From assembly GCA_001839685.1 (NCBI GenBank), contig MLAK01000558.1, forward strand, positions 56,823 through 95,714: 38,892 nucleotides of DNA, written 5' to 3'. The position numbers and the translations under genes were made by a program. Positions 37,988-38,892 of this stretch are shown here, in pieces; positions within the stretch are counted from its first letter, which is position 1; each line of letters starts with the position of its first letter. The notes beneath the pieces are model-generated. The model worked only from the letters and a program-made list of their open reading frames with translations, was not told the origin of the DNA and did no database searches. The DNA is from Tritrichomonas foetus. Taxonomy: Eukaryota; Parabasalia; Tritrichomonadida; Tritrichomonadidae.

Positions 37988-38892
37988 TTCATTAATTAAC
38001 GTATAAATTTATTATTTCAAAAAGTTTCACAGGAAATTGCCCTTGCTTTCGCCTTATCATTTTTATGTGTTTATATGGTCATATATTCATAAATATAGAC
38101 CATATAAACACGGAAAAAGTCGACTTTCAGATTGAAGAATTTACATGAAAGCAACAGTAAGTAAAATGGTCTTGATTGAGTAGAGGGAAATTGAGAGAAA
38201 TATAGCATATATAATAAATGATCAAAAAGTGTGATATCAAAAGGAATAATGGATATATATATTTATCGATTGGAAAAAAGTGACATTAAATCATTAGAGT
38301 GATATTCAGATAAATATAAGAAAAATGAACGTCAGTCACTAAGTTGCTTTCTGTGTTTTCATGAAAACACCGAAAAACAATTTATTCACAAGATTTTTTG
38401 TTTTGAAATAGAAAAATTTTATTTATATCTCGAAAAATAAAATAGTTTATAATTATATTATCAGTTTTATATATATAGTTGTTTAAATATTGTGTGTTTA
38501 AATGAATTAATACCTGTTTGAGCTGTGCTTTCATGGATAACCGTCAGATTTAATTATGAAATAATATGGCTTTTTTTGTGAACTAAATTTTTCTGATATT
38601 TGTCACAAAAAGTTAGTACACCAAAAACGCATTTCTCCTCAATGGGAAAACTTTTTCTGTTGAACGGTGTCTAAAAATAGAGTTGACTGCAGTCATTGAA
38701 AGTAAAACTCATTCAATTTTTTATTTATATATTCAAATCACTCGAATAACAATATAGTAGCGCCGGATTTGAGTGAAAACGTCGGTTTCGAAGTGAAAAC
38801 ATTCAGCTTTTTGATAATATATCTGGTTTGTAATTGAAAGAATTATGATCGTTGTAATAAATAAAACATGAATATCTAAAGATCAATTTAAA
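37988..38892. other. Intergenic at right end
   Basis: AT-rich sequence upstream of the dynein-stem-like gene. Apart from the perfect inverted repeat at 38067-38111, nothing is recognised; no gene enters from the right edge as far as can be seen. Confidence 0.5.
38067..38111. repeat. Perfect 14-bp inverted repeat, 17-nt loop
   Basis: GTGTTTATATGGTC (38067-38080) and GACCATATAAACAC (38098-38111) are exact inverted copies around an AT-only-but-one loop. It lies about 80 bp upstream of the minus-strand ATG at 37987. It could be a hairpin in RNA, a cruciform or a dimeric protein binding site. Confidence 0.75.

Overview
The window looks like nuclear DNA of a parabasalid protist (a trichomonad of the Trichomonas/Tritrichomonas kind). 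The evidence is very AT-rich intergenic DNA, intronless genes on both strands, several TCAYTW-type initiator (Inr) motifs 12-19 nt before ATGs, frequent TAAA overlapping or next to stop codons, a DUF3447-type ankyrin protein, an initiator-binding-domain (IBD) protein, Ras and Rab GTPases and a small metacaspase. No tRNA, rRNA, CRISPR array or recognisable transposase was found. A 460-base run of N (26128-26587) marks an assembly gap inside an 18-bp minisatellite.

Layout. 1-96: a 24-bp tandem repeat. 229-1041 (-): a two-RRM RNA-binding protein. 1042-4042: about 3 kb without an intact gene, holding a decayed gene (1322-1929), a foldback sequence (3292-3377), a GGTTAACC/Myb-site cluster and a second relic with an in-frame stop (3532-3768). 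4043-5995 (-): ankyrin/DUF3447 protein. 6288-11177 (-): a 1629-aa membrane hybrid sensor kinase with a C-terminal receiver domain. 11636-12388 (-): metacaspase. 13165-14766 (-): Myb/SANT-like protein. 15631-16179 (+): Ras-like GTPase. 16723-19773 (+): 1016-aa coiled-coil protein. 19887-24380 (-): a 1497-aa serine-rich protein with an array of LSGIISSS-type motifs. 25185-25802 (+): Rab GTPase. 27256-27633 (+): KRTCAP2-like membrane protein, a probable oligosaccharyltransferase subunit. 28385-29440 (-): CAMK/SNF1-type kinase. 30537-31292 (-): IBD protein. 32171-32812 (-) and 32946-35150 (+): two divergent coding regions, each broken by in-frame stops without frameshifts; the second looks like an OB-fold protein with an FG-repeat tail. 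35393-37987 (-): a basic-to-acidic protein with a weak likeness to the dynein heavy chain stem.

The genes do not form an operon or one pathway. Themes are signalling (hybrid kinase, Ras, Rab, protein kinase), transcription (Myb, IBD), RNA binding and possibly cytoskeleton. The most novel-looking items are a two-copy dispersed element (16276-16411 and 30187-30440), which in one copy carries a GC-rich core able to form strong hairpins and may be an undescribed non-coding RNA or small mobile element; the short-motif array protein; the hybrid kinase that keeps its phospho-acceptor His and receiver Asp but has lost the ATP-binding N-box Asn; and the cluster of genes interrupted only by in-frame stops.
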